64,000 nucleotides of DNA from Peredibacter sp045999315 (GCF_045999315.1 NZ_CP174607.1:3286001-3350000), one strand, 5' to 3'; shown: positions 35,952 through 45,611, counted from the first letter of the stretch. The notes: generated by a model from the letters alone, not told the origin. Translations and numbers: made by a program.

Positions 35952-36815
35952 TTATTTTTTTGGCTTAAACCAGCAAAGAGGACGAAGTCCAACTTTATAA
36001 CCAGTCTTACCGTGACACGTACCTTTCACTTCATCGTTCTGAGATACGTCTTCGTTGAAAGATTTTTCACAAAGAGCACCTTGGAAGTATGTATCAAGAC
36101 GACACTGGTGAGCTGGGTGAGCATCATCAGTTCTAGAAACTACGTTTGTATCAGGAGTTTCAAATTTACCTTCTGGTTGATTACGAAGAGCTGCAAATAG
36201 ACCTGCTACAGATACACCGGCCATACCGTTACGGATACAGATCGCGCGATCATCTTTATTTGGCCATGCCTTAGCACAAGCTTCTGAAAGAGTTGTAGGA
36301 ACGTTCATGCGAGCAACTGCTTGAGCGTTGTTATCGTTAAGGAAGGCCTTACGAAGACACTTAAGAGTTGCGAAGTAGTCAGCTTGACCTTCGTTAGATG
36401 CCCACTTGTTGAAAAGGTTTCCAACTTTTGGAGCTCCACCAAGGTGGTGACCGAGTTCGTGACAAAGAACAAGAGCGAAACCATCTTCAGTGATTGTATT
36501 GTGACGAGCAAGACCGCCGTACATATTAACAATCCAACCACCCATACGAGTAGCATTGGCGTTTACAGTAGCATCTGTCCATTTACGGTTGATCGTAAGA
36601 CGACCACCCATTTGAGCAACGATTGGAGCATAAATAACTTCAAGCTTATCAATAACAGCGTTGAATTGAGCTTCAGTCAGACCGCCGGCCAGTTTTGAAC
36701 CAACAGGGATTGATAGATCGTTTTCAGGAAGGAATCCACCTTTGCCATCTTCCGTACAGGCAAATGATGGAGCGGCCAGGGCCATTGATAGAACGAGTGC
36801 AGTTAGAAATTTCAT
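35952..36815 (-). CDS. Secreted HExxH zinc metalloprotease, paralogue A of three
   Basis: 287 residues. The signal peptide ends at SFAC; the first mature residue is a Cys (TEDGKGGFLPEN follows in all three copies), leaving open Sec cleavage or lipidation. Zinc ligands are HELGHHLGG (His-Glu-x-x-His) and, about 20 residues on, SNEGQADYFAT, the Glu of a gluzincin-type site. Nine Cys are conserved in position with the other two copies, suggesting several disulfides. The C-terminus CWFKP is shared. AAGGAGA precedes the ATG, and its own terminator follows. The family is not identified by name; substrate unknown. Confidence 0.85.
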   Translation of the reverse strand: MKFLTALVLSMALAAPSFACTEDGKGGFLPENDLSIPVGSKLAGGLTEAQFNAVIDKLEVIYAPIVAQMGGRLTINRKWTDATVNANATRMGGWIVNMYGGLARHNTITEDGFALVLCHELGHHLGGAPKVGNLFNKWASNEGQADYFATLKCLRKAFLNDNNAQAVARMNVPTTLSEACAKAWPNKDDRAICIRNGMAGVSVAGLFAALRNQPEGKFETPDTNVVSRTDDAHPAHQCRLDTYFQGALCEKSFNEDVSQNDEVKGTCHGKTGYKVGLRPLCWFKPKK

Positions 36816-36920
36816 GTGTTGTTTCTCCTTAAGATTTTTCTAAATCTCTACAATTGGTCAATTTTAGAAATCTCCGTGTGAAGACGTCAGCTTTATATTC
36901 GTGATGTAAGAAGATGTAAT

Positions 36921-36947
36921 AAAAAGGCCGGGGATTACCCGGCCTTT
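36921..36947 (-). terminator. Intrinsic terminator of protease paralogue B
   Basis: AAAGGCCGGG and CCCGGCCTTT form a 10-base-pair stem around a 5-base loop. On the minus strand it ends in a run of five T, about 27 bases past the paralogue B stop. Confidence 0.88.
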
Positions 36948-36973
36948 ATTGAAAAGATGAATTTTCGTTTAAA

Positions 36974-37867
36974 TTAGCGGCTGCTAACAGATGGCTTGAA
37001 CCAGCAAAGTGGACGTAGACCAACTTTATCACCCAAAGTTCCATGACATGTGCCAGTCACTTCGCTTGATGCAGAAACATCTTCGTTCATTGATTTGTCA
37101 CAAAGAGCACCTTGGAAATATGTATCAAGGCGACACTGATAAGCTGGGTGATTGTCATCAGTTCTTGTTACAACCTTTGTATCAGGAGTATCAAACTTTG
37201 GCTCAACAGTTGAGTTACGAAGCGCCATGAAAAGTCTTGAAACCGACATACCGGCCATACCACCGCGGATACACATATAATAGTCATCACTCCAAGTGTG
37301 AGCACTACTACAAGCTCTTCTTAGAGTTGCTGGAACTGGCATCATCTGACGAACGATTGCCTGGTTGTCATCGTTTAGCCAAACTTTACGTAGACATTTA
37401 AGAGTTGCGAAGTAGTCAGCTTGACCTTCGTTTGAGGCCCATGAAGATGCCCATTGAGAGGTCTTTCTTGGAGCTCCACCGATGTGGTGACCAAGTTCAT
37501 GACATACTACCAGGGCGAAACCGTCCTCAGTAATTGTCTCGTGACGAGCAAGACCACCGAACATAGAAACTTTCCAAGTCTTACCCATCTGTTGAGCGTA
37601 AGCATTTACAGTTGGATCGTCCCAGTTTCTTTCAACTTGTAGGTTAGCACCAAAGTTAGAAATGATAGGAGCATATAGAGTTTCAACTTTTGTAATCACA
37701 TCGTTGAACTGCTGCTCAGTAAGACCACCCATGCGGCCTTTTTGGTTAGCATAAATTTTTACATTGTTTTCAGGAACAAAACCCTCAGTACCATCTGGTG
37801 TACATGCCATAACTGGGTAAGCAACTGTAAGGGCAATAGCTAGCAGTCCTTGCTTGAAACTCTTCAT
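36974..37867 (-). CDS. Secreted HExxH zinc metalloprotease, paralogue B of three
   Basis: 297 residues. The signal peptide ends at YPVMAC, then TPDGTEGFVPEN. The zinc site is HELGHHIGGAP with SNEGQADYFAT as third-ligand segment. The Cys pattern and the CRLDTYFQGALCDKSMNED block near the C-terminus match copies A and C. The C-terminal tail is a few residues longer (ends SVSSR). AAGGAGAG lies 7 bases before the ATG. It lies 158 bases from copy A, with a terminator between. Confidence 0.85.
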   Translation of the reverse strand: MKSFKQGLLAIALTVAYPVMACTPDGTEGFVPENNVKIYANQKGRMGGLTEQQFNDVITKVETLYAPIISNFGANLQVERNWDDPTVNAYAQQMGKTWKVSMFGGLARHETITEDGFALVVCHELGHHIGGAPRKTSQWASSWASNEGQADYFATLKCLRKVWLNDDNQAIVRQMMPVPATLRRACSSAHTWSDDYYMCIRGGMAGMSVSRLFMALRNSTVEPKFDTPDTKVVTRTDDNHPAYQCRLDTYFQGALCDKSMNEDVSASSEVTGTCHGTLGDKVGLRPLCWFKPSVSSR

Positions 37868-37993
37868 TTTAAATCTCTCCTTAGAAAATCACTAGGTCTT
37901 AACGTAATTCTGACATAATCAGATATCGAGTTACTACAGTGAAAGACTAAAGTAAGATTTTGTTGGATGAGTATTTTAATCAGGTATAGCGGC

Positions 37994-38022
37994 AAAAAAA
38001 AGCCAGGTCCGAAGACCTGACT
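37994..38022 (-). terminator. Intrinsic terminator of protease paralogue C, UUCG tetraloop
   Basis: On the minus strand AGTCAGGTC-TTCG-GACCTGGCT (9-base-pair stem including one G-T pair, stable UUCG loop) runs into a T tract of about eight residues, 14 bases past the paralogue C stop. Confidence 0.92.
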
Positions 38023-38035
38023 CTTGGAGGAGAAA

Positions 38036-38908
38036 TTACTGAACTGTAGGTTTGAACCAACAGCGAGGACGTAGACCAACTGTGTGGCCTGTAGAGCCGT
38101 GGCAAGAACCAGCTACTTCAGTCTCTGCTGAGAAATCTTCATTGAAAGATTTTTCGCAAAGAGCACCTTGGAAGTATGTATCAAGTCTACATTGTGTAGC
38201 AGGGTGACTGTCTGAAGTTGATGATACTTGTTTTGGATCAGGCGTATCAAATTTTGGAGCTTTCATTGACCAAGCTAGAGCAGCAAATAGTTTTGCCACA
38301 GAATCACCGGCCATAGCACCGCGGATACAAAGAGCGCGGTCAGCAGCAGTTTTCCAGTTTTTGTTACAAGAATCAGTTAGGAATTGAGGAACTTCCATTT
38401 TACGAACGATAGAAGCATTATCTTCGTTCATCCATACACGACGAAGACATTTAGTCGTTGCGAAGTAATCAGATTGACCTTCGTTTGAGGCCCAATCATC
38501 ACCAGCGTAACGAGGAGCACCTGCAATGTGGTGACCGATTTCGTGACATACAACAAGCGCGAAACCATCTGGAGTGATTGTTTTGTGACGAGCAAGACCA
38601 CCGAACATAGACACTTTCCAGATATTGCCTTCTTGTTCAGCGTAAGCGTTAACTGTTCCGTCTGTCCATTTACGAACAACTTCTAATTTACCGCCGTATG
38701 AAGAAACGATTGGAGCATATACGTCTGAAACTTGATCAATAACTTCATTGAATTGAGCTTCTGAGATTGTGTTGATGCTTTTAGCGTCTACTGGGATGAA
38801 GAGGTTGTTCTCTGGTACGAAACCCTCAGAGCCGTCTTTTGTGCAAGCGAGAACTGGTTGAGATGCGATAAGGGTTGCGAGGAGCAATCCTACTGATAGT
38901 TTTTTCAT
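38036..38908 (-). CDS. Secreted HExxH zinc metalloprotease, paralogue C of three
   Basis: 290 residues. The signal peptide ends at QPVLAC, then TKDGSEGFVPEN. The zinc site is HEIGHHIAGAP plus SNEGQSDYFAT (Ser for Ala in the third-ligand segment). It shares the CRLDTYFQGALCEKSFNED block, GSCHGSTG and the CWFKP end with copies A and B. It has the strongest ribosome-binding site of the trio (AAGGAGGA, 4 bases before the ATG). Divergence between copies is large enough that the duplication is not recent. Confidence 0.85.
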   Translation of the reverse strand: MKKLSVGLLLATLIASQPVLACTKDGSEGFVPENNLFIPVDAKSINTISEAQFNEVIDQVSDVYAPIVSSYGGKLEVVRKWTDGTVNAYAEQEGNIWKVSMFGGLARHKTITPDGFALVVCHEIGHHIAGAPRYAGDDWASNEGQSDYFATTKCLRRVWMNEDNASIVRKMEVPQFLTDSCNKNWKTAADRALCIRGAMAGDSVAKLFAALAWSMKAPKFDTPDPKQVSSTSDSHPATQCRLDTYFQGALCEKSFNEDFSAETEVAGSCHGSTGHTVGLRPRCWFKPTVQ

Positions 38909-39014
38909 TAATCCTCCTTGATTAACTTTAAATCTGTAACAATGTTGACACAGAACTCTGGAGATGCCAGCAAAGTTAAGAAGATGTAAGATTTTTTTGG
39001 ATACTGCTTCAAAG

Positions 39015-39926
39015 TCAGTTAAAAAAATTTAACACCAAATACCAAATGCCGAGTGTAACAAATGATAGCGGTACACCTACTCCCACCATCATTCCTGCGA
39101 GAGTTGGACGCAGATTATGAGAGGCAGCGAGAATGCTTGCAGTGATCATTGGGGCCATGGCACTTTCCATCACTGCGACTCGGAGTATCTCTTGCTTCAC
39201 TCCGAGAAAATAGTAGAGAGAAAAAATCATGAGGGGCGCGAGCAGCAATTTGTAACCTAGCCCCATGACGAGATATTGAAATTCATTCTTGATCTCTCCC
39301 CACTTGAGTTGAAGACCCACTGAAATAAGGGCCAGAGGGGTCAATGTACCGGAAAGTTTTTCGAGAACAATTTTAATGTCCCCTTCCGCTTGCCATCCCA
39401 AACTTCCTAGAAGAATGCCAAATGTGAAAGCAAGAAATGGTGGGAATACCAGGATCTTTTTAAACAGAACACGCTTGCGCATTTTTCCCGATGAGTAAGT
39501 GATGGCGAGCCACACACCCAGACTAGAAACAATGAGAAAGCTTCCCATTTGATCCACCACCAGAGCGTGCTTAACCGCGTCCATTCCATAGAGGGCCTCA
39601 ATCACCGGAAACCCCACGAAAGATGTATTGGCAAAGCCAGCGGTCAAAATCAAACAGCCAATGAGACTTTTCTCCCAAGCAAATTTTTTCCCCAGATATT
39701 GAAAGAGGAAATAGGCCACTCCGAACATTAACCACGCCACCAGGACCAGACCAATAAGATCCGTCCTCCATTCGAGGTGAGGCAAATTTAATAAGCAAAT
39801 CGCCGGCATTGGTACATATAAGATCAATGTCCCTAAGGTCGTATGAGCGTTTGAGGGAATGGTTTTCACCTTCTGAAGGCAAACACCAATCAGAAGGCTA
39901 ACAAATAAAAGAATAAGACTACTCAT
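39015..39926 (-). CDS. AEC-family permease (auxin efflux carrier superfamily)
   Basis: Inner-membrane transporter of 303 residues with about ten hydrophobic helices in two halves (SLILLFVSLLIGVCLQ, CLILTAGFANTSFVGFPV, LTPLALISVGLQL, ESAMAPMITASILAASH). Asn/Thr/Ser in the broken helices (GFANTSF, APMITAS) fits the family. Substrates in bacteria are usually organic or amino acids. The ATG at 39926 overlaps the adenine deaminase stop by 8 bases, so the permease is cotranscribed with it. Transport of a purine or a product such as malate or another carboxylate is only an inference from context. Confidence 0.8.
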   Translation of the reverse strand: MSSLILLFVSLLIGVCLQKVKTIPSNAHTTLGTLILYVPMPAICLLNLPHLEWRTDLIGLVLVAWLMFGVAYFLFQYLGKKFAWEKSLIGCLILTAGFANTSFVGFPVIEALYGMDAVKHALVVDQMGSFLIVSSLGVWLAITYSSGKMRKRVLFKKILVFPPFLAFTFGILLGSLGWQAEGDIKIVLEKLSGTLTPLALISVGLQLKWGEIKNEFQYLVMGLGYKLLLAPLMIFSLYYFLGVKQEILRVAVMESAMAPMITASILAASHNLRPTLAGMMVGVGVPLSFVTLGIWYLVLNFFN

Positions 39927-40914
39927 GAACTTGGTCGATCCAGCGCTTTTTATCGGCCTCACTTAAAAAAGAGGCCTCAAAAGAATTTTTGGCAATTGTA
40001 AGAATATCTTGATGAGAAAGATTAAGGTCACGGGCGGCCTCAATAAAATTCTGATTCATGTATCCGCCGAAATAGGCAGGATCATCAGAATTGATTGTGA
40101 CCTTCACTCCCTTTTGGAGGAGTTTTTTTAAATTATGGTCCGTCATCTTTTTAAAAACACAAAGTTTAATGTTTGAAAGTGGACACACGGTAAGAGGCAT
40201 TTTCTCCTCTACCAGACGCTTAATGAGTTTCTCGTCCTCATCAGAGCGCACACCGTGATCAATGCGCTTCACTTTCAGAAGATCCAAGGCCTCCCAGATG
40301 TACTCGGCCGGGCCTTCTTCACCCGCATGGGCCACTGTCAAAAATCCGGCATCTCGGGCCATTTTAAAAACTCGTTCAAACTTATGTGGAGGATTCCCTC
40401 TTTCCCCTGAATCAAGCCCAACGGCGATGATTTTATCTTTGTAAGGCAATGCCTCTTTCAATGTTTCAATGGCACTTTCTTCTGAAAGATGACGCAAGAA
40501 ACACATGATCATATGGAAGGTAATCCCCCACTCTTTTTGGGCATCGGCCAGAGCACGATAAATCCCATCGAACATGGTTTTAAAGGCCACTCCACGTTCA
40601 GTGTGTGTCTGAGGATCGAAGAAAATTTCGGTATGGACCACATGATCTTCACGACATTTTTTTAAATAGGCCATGGTCAAATCATAGAAATCTCTCTCGT
40701 GAATAAGGACTTTTGCCCCTTCATAATAAAGATCCAGAAATGACTGAAGGTCATGAAAATTATAAGCACTGCGGAGTTCTTCCACCGTCTTAAAACGGAT
40801 CGAAACTTGGTTACGAGTGGCGATCTCAAACATGAGTTCGGGTTCAAAAGTCCCTTCAATGTGGAGATGCAGCTCGGCCTTGGGAATTTTTTTGATAAGG
40901 TCGATTTGATTCAT
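39919..40914 (-). CDS. Adenine deaminase (adenosine deaminase superfamily, adenine-type)
   Basis: 331 residues. Zinc ligands and catalytic residues: AELHLHIEGTFEPELMF (HxH), TVAHAGEEGPAEYIWEAL, RIDHGVRS and TINSDDPAYFGGY. The segments EIFFDPQTHTERGV, GLDSGERGNPPHKF and PLTVCPLSNIKLCVF are those of the adenine aminohydrolase branch (as in Pseudomonas and yeast Aah1) rather than true adenosine deaminase. The reaction would be adenine to hypoxanthine plus ammonia, feeding the divergently encoded xanthine dehydrogenase, which starts 76 bases away. It is coupled to the AEC permease. Confidence 0.9.
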   Translation of the reverse strand: MNQIDLIKKIPKAELHLHIEGTFEPELMFEIATRNQVSIRFKTVEELRSAYNFHDLQSFLDLYYEGAKVLIHERDFYDLTMAYLKKCREDHVVHTEIFFDPQTHTERGVAFKTMFDGIYRALADAQKEWGITFHMIMCFLRHLSEESAIETLKEALPYKDKIIAVGLDSGERGNPPHKFERVFKMARDAGFLTVAHAGEEGPAEYIWEALDLLKVKRIDHGVRSDEDEKLIKRLVEEKMPLTVCPLSNIKLCVFKKMTDHNLKKLLQKGVKVTINSDDPAYFGGYMNQNFIEAARDLNLSHQDILTIAKNSFEASFLSEADKKRWIDQVHE

Positions 40915-40924
40915 TCACAACATC

Positions 40925-40944
40925 TTATTCATGAGAGAGAATAA
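40925..40944. repeat. Inverted repeat between adenine deaminase and xdhA promoters
   Basis: TTATTC-8 bases-GAATAA, perfect 6-base arms in the 76-base divergent intergenic region. It may be an operator for coordinate control of both purine transcripts; it is short and could be chance. Confidence 0.3.
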
Positions 40945-40990
40945 TGGCAATTAAGTCTTTAGAATAATATCGTTACGCGTAAGGGTTAAT

Positions 40991-42427
40991 ATGAGAAAGA
41001 AGATTGTTTTCTACCTCAATGGAAATCGTCATGAAGTGGGTGCCGAAAAGTCCTCAATGATGCTGGCAGAATTTCTTCGTTACGAAGAGAGTCTGACCGG
41101 GACCAAAATTGTTTGTGCTGAAGGAGACTGTGGGGCCTGCTCGGTTCTGCGCTACTTCCCTCACATTCCTGGTACTGACACCCAAAATTACTTACCCATA
41201 AATTCTTGTATCACCTTGGTGGCACAATTAGATGGTTCAAGTATCGTCTCCGTGGACGCTCTTAAAAAAGAAGGCATCCTTCACGAAACTCAACGAGCAA
41301 TGGTTCAGTGTCACGGCTCTCAATGTGGCTTCTGTACACCTGGATTTGTCATGGCCCTCACGGGTCTGGTGGAAGAAAAACTTGAGAAGAAAGAAAAAAC
41401 AATTGATGCCCAAGAGGCCAAGAACTGTATGACTGGAAACCTTTGTCGTTGTACCGGTTACCAGGGCATTATCAATGCCGCCTTGGATATTGATTTAAAA
41501 AAATGCGAAAGCATTAAGAAAAGATATTATTCGGAAAAACAAGAAGTAGATCTGATCCAGGCCTTCAATGAAGGAGTGAGTATTGAGGGAGAAGAGTTTT
41601 CTTTCTTTGCTCCGAAAACTCTGGAAGAGGCGATTAACTACCTTCTAACTGATCCCGAGATTCGTATTATTGGCGGGACCACGGATCTAGGAGTGGTTCA
41701 CAATAAGCGCAAGATTAAGATCAACAAGGTCTTAAGCCTGCATCTGATTCGGGATCTCTATAATGTGACAGAGAAGAATGGTGAAGTTCATCTTGGTGCC
41801 CGCGTGACTCATTCTGAGTTCAGACATTTTATTAAAGACAAAATGCCAGAGTTCGCGAACTACCTGGATATTTTTGCTTCTCCTCAAATTAAGAACGTAG
41901 GAACCATTGTTGGTAATATCGCAAACGCCTCTCCGATTGGTGATACTCCTCCAGCACTTCTCGCCTTAAACGCAGATGTTTGCATCATGGGGCCACAAGG
42001 GAAGCGTGAAGTTCCCCTTTCAAAGTTTTTCCTCGCTTATCGAAAAACGGATCTTAAACAAGGTGACGTTGTGACCGGCATTAAGTTTAAAATCCCTGCA
42101 AAAAGTGCGGCGGTTCGTTTCTACAAGAACTCTAACCGAAAAGACCTGGACATCTCTGCGGTAAACCTGGCGGTGAATCTAGAGTGGAAAGATGATTCTA
42201 AAAAAGAAATTAAAGACATTACCATCGCGGCCGGTGGTGTCGCGGCCACTCCTCTTCGTTTTGTAAAGACTGAAGAGTTTCTCAAAAAGAATTTTGATAT
42301 CAATCTCGCGGTCAAAGAACTCCACGCAGAATTTAAACCTCTAAGTGATGTCAGGGCCACAAGTGCCTACCGACATGTGCTGGTTGAAAATCTCTTCCGC
42401 CGCTTCTTCTCGGAGGTGAGCGTATGA
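40991..42427 (+). CDS. xdhA: Xanthine dehydrogenase small subunit (2Fe-2S and FAD)
   Basis: Electron-transfer subunit of molybdenum xanthine dehydrogenase, 478 residues. Plant-type 2Fe-2S motif CAEGDCGACSVL with a distal Cys (INSCITL); second cluster QCGFCTPGFVMAL and GNLCRCTGYQGI. The FAD domain (residues ~200-370) contains IIGGTTDLGVVHNKR and VGTIVGNIANASPIGDTPPAL. The CO-dehydrogenase flavoprotein C-terminal domain follows. AAGGGT lies 5 bases before the ATG. It overlaps xdhB by 4 bases. Confidence 0.95.
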   Translation: MRKKIVFYLNGNRHEVGAEKSSMMLAEFLRYEESLTGTKIVCAEGDCGACSVLRYFPHIPGTDTQNYLPINSCITLVAQLDGSSIVSVDALKKEGILHETQRAMVQCHGSQCGFCTPGFVMALTGLVEEKLEKKEKTIDAQEAKNCMTGNLCRCTGYQGIINAALDIDLKKCESIKKRYYSEKQEVDLIQAFNEGVSIEGEEFSFFAPKTLEEAINYLLTDPEIRIIGGTTDLGVVHNKRKIKINKVLSLHLIRDLYNVTEKNGEVHLGARVTHSEFRHFIKDKMPEFANYLDIFASPQIKNVGTIVGNIANASPIGDTPPALLALNADVCIMGPQGKREVPLSKFFLAYRKTDLKQGDVVTGIKFKIPAKSAAVRFYKNSNRKDLDISAVNLAVNLEWKDDSKKEIKDITIAAGGVAATPLRFVKTEEFLKKNFDINLAVKELHAEFKPLSDVRATSAYRHVLVENLFRRFFSEVSV

Positions 42428-44841
42428 GTTTACCACACGACTATGCCCACACCCATGTGTGCGGGGAAAGTGAATTCGTAGACGATCGCCCTATCATGAA
42501 GAACGAACTCTTTGTGGATGTGTTCTTCTCGACTCGTGCCCATGCTCTTATTAAACGGGTGGACTTCACGGAAGTCTTGAAGCAACCGGGAGTGGTGGCG
42601 GTCTTCACGGGCCATGACTTTGCTCACAATATGTGGGGAACGATCTTTAAGGATCAACCTCTCCTCGCCACAGATAAGGTTCAATACGCAGGAGAAGGAA
42701 TCGCTCTCATCGTGGCAACTTCGATCGAGGCGGCCCAAAGGGCAAAACATAAAACGATCATTGAGTACACGGACCTTGCTCCGATCATGAGTATTCAAGA
42801 AGCACGCAAACACGAATCTTTCATCATCCCGGCCCGCACCATTGAACGCGGAAACGTGGATGAAGAAATGAAAAAGGCTCCGCACACTCTGGAAGGAAAT
42901 ATCGTGATTCAAGGTCACGATCACTTCTATCTTGAGAGTCAGGTGTCTATCGCCTATCCGTTAGAAGATGGACAAATTGAAATTCATTCATCAAGTCAGC
43001 ATCCAACGGAAACTCAGCACGTGGTGGCCCACGCTTTGGGCCTTCCGGACAACGATGTGGTTTGCCAGGTGAAACGCATGGGTGGTGGATTCGGCGGTAA
43101 AGAATCTCAGGCCGCGCCTTTTGCTGCCATGGCCGCTCTTTGTGCCATGAAATTAAAACGTCCGGTACGCATTTGTCTTACCAAAGACGATGACATGATC
43201 ATGACGGGAAAACGAAACCCGTTTGAGAATGAATACAAAGTGGGCTTTGATGAGCATGGAAAAATTCTTGCCATGGACATAAAGCTCTTCTCCGATGCCG
43301 GCGCCTACGCGGATCTCTCGACTTCCATTATGGAGCGAGCGATGCTTCACTCTGATAACTCTTACTTCATTCCCCATATGCGTGTGGTGGGACAAGTTTG
43401 TAAAACCAATCACCACTCTCACACTGCTTTCCGTGGCTTTGGTGGACCTAAAGGAGTGGCGACGGCCGAAAAAATTATCGAGGCAATTGCTCACTATCTT
43501 AAAAAAGATCCCCTTGATGTCCGTAAGATCAACTTGTACTCAGATGTAGATGGCCGAAATACGACTCACTACGGTCAGCTGGTTGAAAATAACGTGCTTG
43601 ATCGCCTCGTAAACGAGCTAGAAAATAAATCCGATTACCGAAAGCGCCGTCAGGAGATCACAAAATTTAATAAAGAGAACAAAGACTTTATCCGTGGCCT
43701 CTCACTGACCACTGTGAAGTTCGGGATTTCCTTCACCACCAGATTCCTGAATCAAGGGAACGCTCTGGTGATTGTTCATAATGATGGGAGCCTTCAAATC
43801 GCCACTGGGGCGACTGAAATGGGCCAGGGAGTGAATGCGCGCATTGCTGAGATGGTAACCACTGAACTTGGTCTTCCGCGAACTGCAGCTCGTGTGATGC
43901 CAACTAGAACGGACAAGAACGCCAACACCTCACCAACCGCCGCCTCCTCAGGAACAGATATCAACGGTGCTGCCGCTCTTCTTGCCACTCGGAAGATCAA
44001 GAAGCGTCTAAGTGAACTGGCACTTAAACTATTAGATATTCCAAAAGATAAATGGGCCTCAAAAACCGCGGGCCTTGGCACCCAACCAGAAGTGATGCTC
44101 GATACTCCGAATCTGGACGAGAATGATCCGAATGCCGGAGCGGAATGGGAATCAGGAGTCGCCAAATACTTTGAAATGGAATTCCAAGATGGATGGGTGT
44201 TCCACCCCAAGCACTTGGATAAGAAGATTGAATTCAAATATCTTATCCTGGAAGCTTATCTGAATCGTGTTTCTTTAAGTGATTATGCCTTCTATAAAAT
44301 TCCGGGCATTGAATTTAACAAGATGACGGGCCAGGGAGATGCTTTCTTGTATTTCACACAAGGGGCCGCTTGTTCAGAGGTAAGTCTTGATCGCCATACA
44401 GGAGAAGTCAAAGTTCTTCGCACTGATATTTTGATGGATCTCGGTCGTCCAGTGAACCATGATCTGGATGTGGGCCAGGTGACGGGCGCTTTTATTCAGG
44501 GTCTAGGTTGGGTCACCACAGAGAACTTGTTCTATAACGATCAAGGGCTCCTCCTTTCTCATGCACCTAGTACTTACAAAATTCCAAACGTTCAGGACAT
44601 TCCACGCACTTTTAAAGTGGAGCTTCTCGAGAACGATGAAAACTATGCCAACGTTCGCGGAACAAAGGCGGTGGGTGAACCTCCACTCCTTCTTGCCTTG
44701 AGTGCTTGGACTGCTGTGACCAATGCTCTTTCTTACCTTCCGCACTTTCAAGTGGACTATCCAGGAATTAGAATTCCGGCCACATCAGAAAATGTTCTTC
44801 GCGAAATCATGCCAGAGAAATTCAAGGAGTGGGAACGATGA
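42424..44841 (+). CDS. xdhB: Xanthine dehydrogenase large subunit (molybdopterin-binding)
   Basis: Catalytic subunit oxidising hypoxanthine to xanthine and urate, 805 residues. Moco-binding segments: RMGGGFGGKESQ, HTAFRGFGGPKGVA, GATEMGQGVNARIA, and near the C-terminus GTKAVGEPPLLLAL carrying the catalytic Glu. The substrate-positioning Glu/Arg pair cannot be assigned by eye, but the AFRGFGG arginine is present. ATGA overlap with xdhA and with xdhC indicates one transcript. Confidence 0.95.
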   Translation: MSLPHDYAHTHVCGESEFVDDRPIMKNELFVDVFFSTRAHALIKRVDFTEVLKQPGVVAVFTGHDFAHNMWGTIFKDQPLLATDKVQYAGEGIALIVATSIEAAQRAKHKTIIEYTDLAPIMSIQEARKHESFIIPARTIERGNVDEEMKKAPHTLEGNIVIQGHDHFYLESQVSIAYPLEDGQIEIHSSSQHPTETQHVVAHALGLPDNDVVCQVKRMGGGFGGKESQAAPFAAMAALCAMKLKRPVRICLTKDDDMIMTGKRNPFENEYKVGFDEHGKILAMDIKLFSDAGAYADLSTSIMERAMLHSDNSYFIPHMRVVGQVCKTNHHSHTAFRGFGGPKGVATAEKIIEAIAHYLKKDPLDVRKINLYSDVDGRNTTHYGQLVENNVLDRLVNELENKSDYRKRRQEITKFNKENKDFIRGLSLTTVKFGISFTTRFLNQGNALVIVHNDGSLQIATGATEMGQGVNARIAEMVTTELGLPRTAARVMPTRTDKNANTSPTAASSGTDINGAAALLATRKIKKRLSELALKLLDIPKDKWASKTAGLGTQPEVMLDTPNLDENDPNAGAEWESGVAKYFEMEFQDGWVFHPKHLDKKIEFKYLILEAYLNRVSLSDYAFYKIPGIEFNKMTGQGDAFLYFTQGAACSEVSLDRHTGEVKVLRTDILMDLGRPVNHDLDVGQVTGAFIQGLGWVTTENLFYNDQGLLLSHAPSTYKIPNVQDIPRTFKVELLENDENYANVRGTKAVGEPPLLLALSAWTAVTNALSYLPHFQVDYPGIRIPATSENVLREIMPEKFKEWER

Positions 44842-45611
44842 CCATTTGGGAAGCTTGTCAAAAATTAACGAGTGAAGGCATCTCATTTGTGATGGTGACC
44901 ATGACCGGCGTTCGCGGCTCTGCCCCTCAGGACATTGGGGCCAAGATGCTGGTCACGAAAGACGGACTCTATTACGGCACCGTTGGCGGTGGTAAAGTTG
45001 AGATGGCCTCCATCAAGAAATCGCAAGAGATTTTAAAAGGTGAACAAGTTCCACCTGAATCAGTGGTTTGGAATCTTCAAAAAGATATTGGCATGAGTTG
45101 TGGTGGCGAAGTGGTGATGCTGTTTGAACATCATCATCAAAGCAGCTGGCCCATCGTGATTTTTGGTGCGGGCCATGTGGCACAAGCTCTCACAAGAGTT
45201 CTTTCAAAACTTAATTGTTCAGTCACCTGTGTGGACTCTCGTGAAGAATGGGTGGCAAAACTAGAAGGAGTGAAAGGCATTCATCATCCCACACCCAAGG
45301 ACATGGTAAATACCTTCTCACCTAACTGTTATTTTATGAGCATGACCATGGGCCATGCTCACGATGTGCCGATTCTTTATGAAATTGCGAAACACGCTCC
45401 GGACTGTCCTTACGTGGGAGTCATCGGGAGCGATATTAAAGGCATTAAGATTAGAAGAGAGCTTAAAGAGATGGGTGTCTCAGACGAGTTTTTGAAAAAA
45501 CTTCGCGTTCCTATGGGACTTCCGATTGGCACCAATCAGCCCTATGAAATGGCAATCAGTATTGTGGCAGAGTTGTTACAGGTAAGAGATGGATCAAAAA
45601 CGCAAAATTGA
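44838..45611 (+). CDS. xdhC: Xanthine dehydrogenase accessory protein XdhC
   Basis: Inserts sulfurated molybdenum cofactor into XdhB; 257 residues. The N-terminal XdhC/CoxI domain has RGSAPQDIGAKMLV and GTVGGGKVE. A Rossmann domain with VIFGAGHVAQALTRVL and VGVIGSD follows, ending with RVPMGLPIGTNQPYEMAISI. The ATG at 44838 overlaps the xdhB stop (ATGA), preferred over a GTG at 44829. It overlaps the next membrane-protein gene by 23 bases. Confidence 0.94.
   Translation: MTIWEACQKLTSEGISFVMVTMTGVRGSAPQDIGAKMLVTKDGLYYGTVGGGKVEMASIKKSQEILKGEQVPPESVVWNLQKDIGMSCGGEVVMLFEHHHQSSWPIVIFGAGHVAQALTRVLSKLNCSVTCVDSREEWVAKLEGVKGIHHPTPKDMVNTFSPNCYFMSMTMGHAHDVPILYEIAKHAPDCPYVGVIGSDIKGIKIRRELKEMGVSDEFLKKLRVPMGLPIGTNQPYEMAISIVAELLQVRDGSKTQN

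Noticed and set aside
36305..36698. Long frames on both strands inside protease paralogue A, also seen in B and C
   Set aside because: Their recurrence in the paralogues follows from shared protease codons rather than separate conserved genes.
42430..42924. 164-codon minus-strand frame inside xdhB
   Set aside because: Entirely within a well-supported plus-strand gene with conserved motifs; the His/Phe/Arg-rich composition is typical of an antisense frame.
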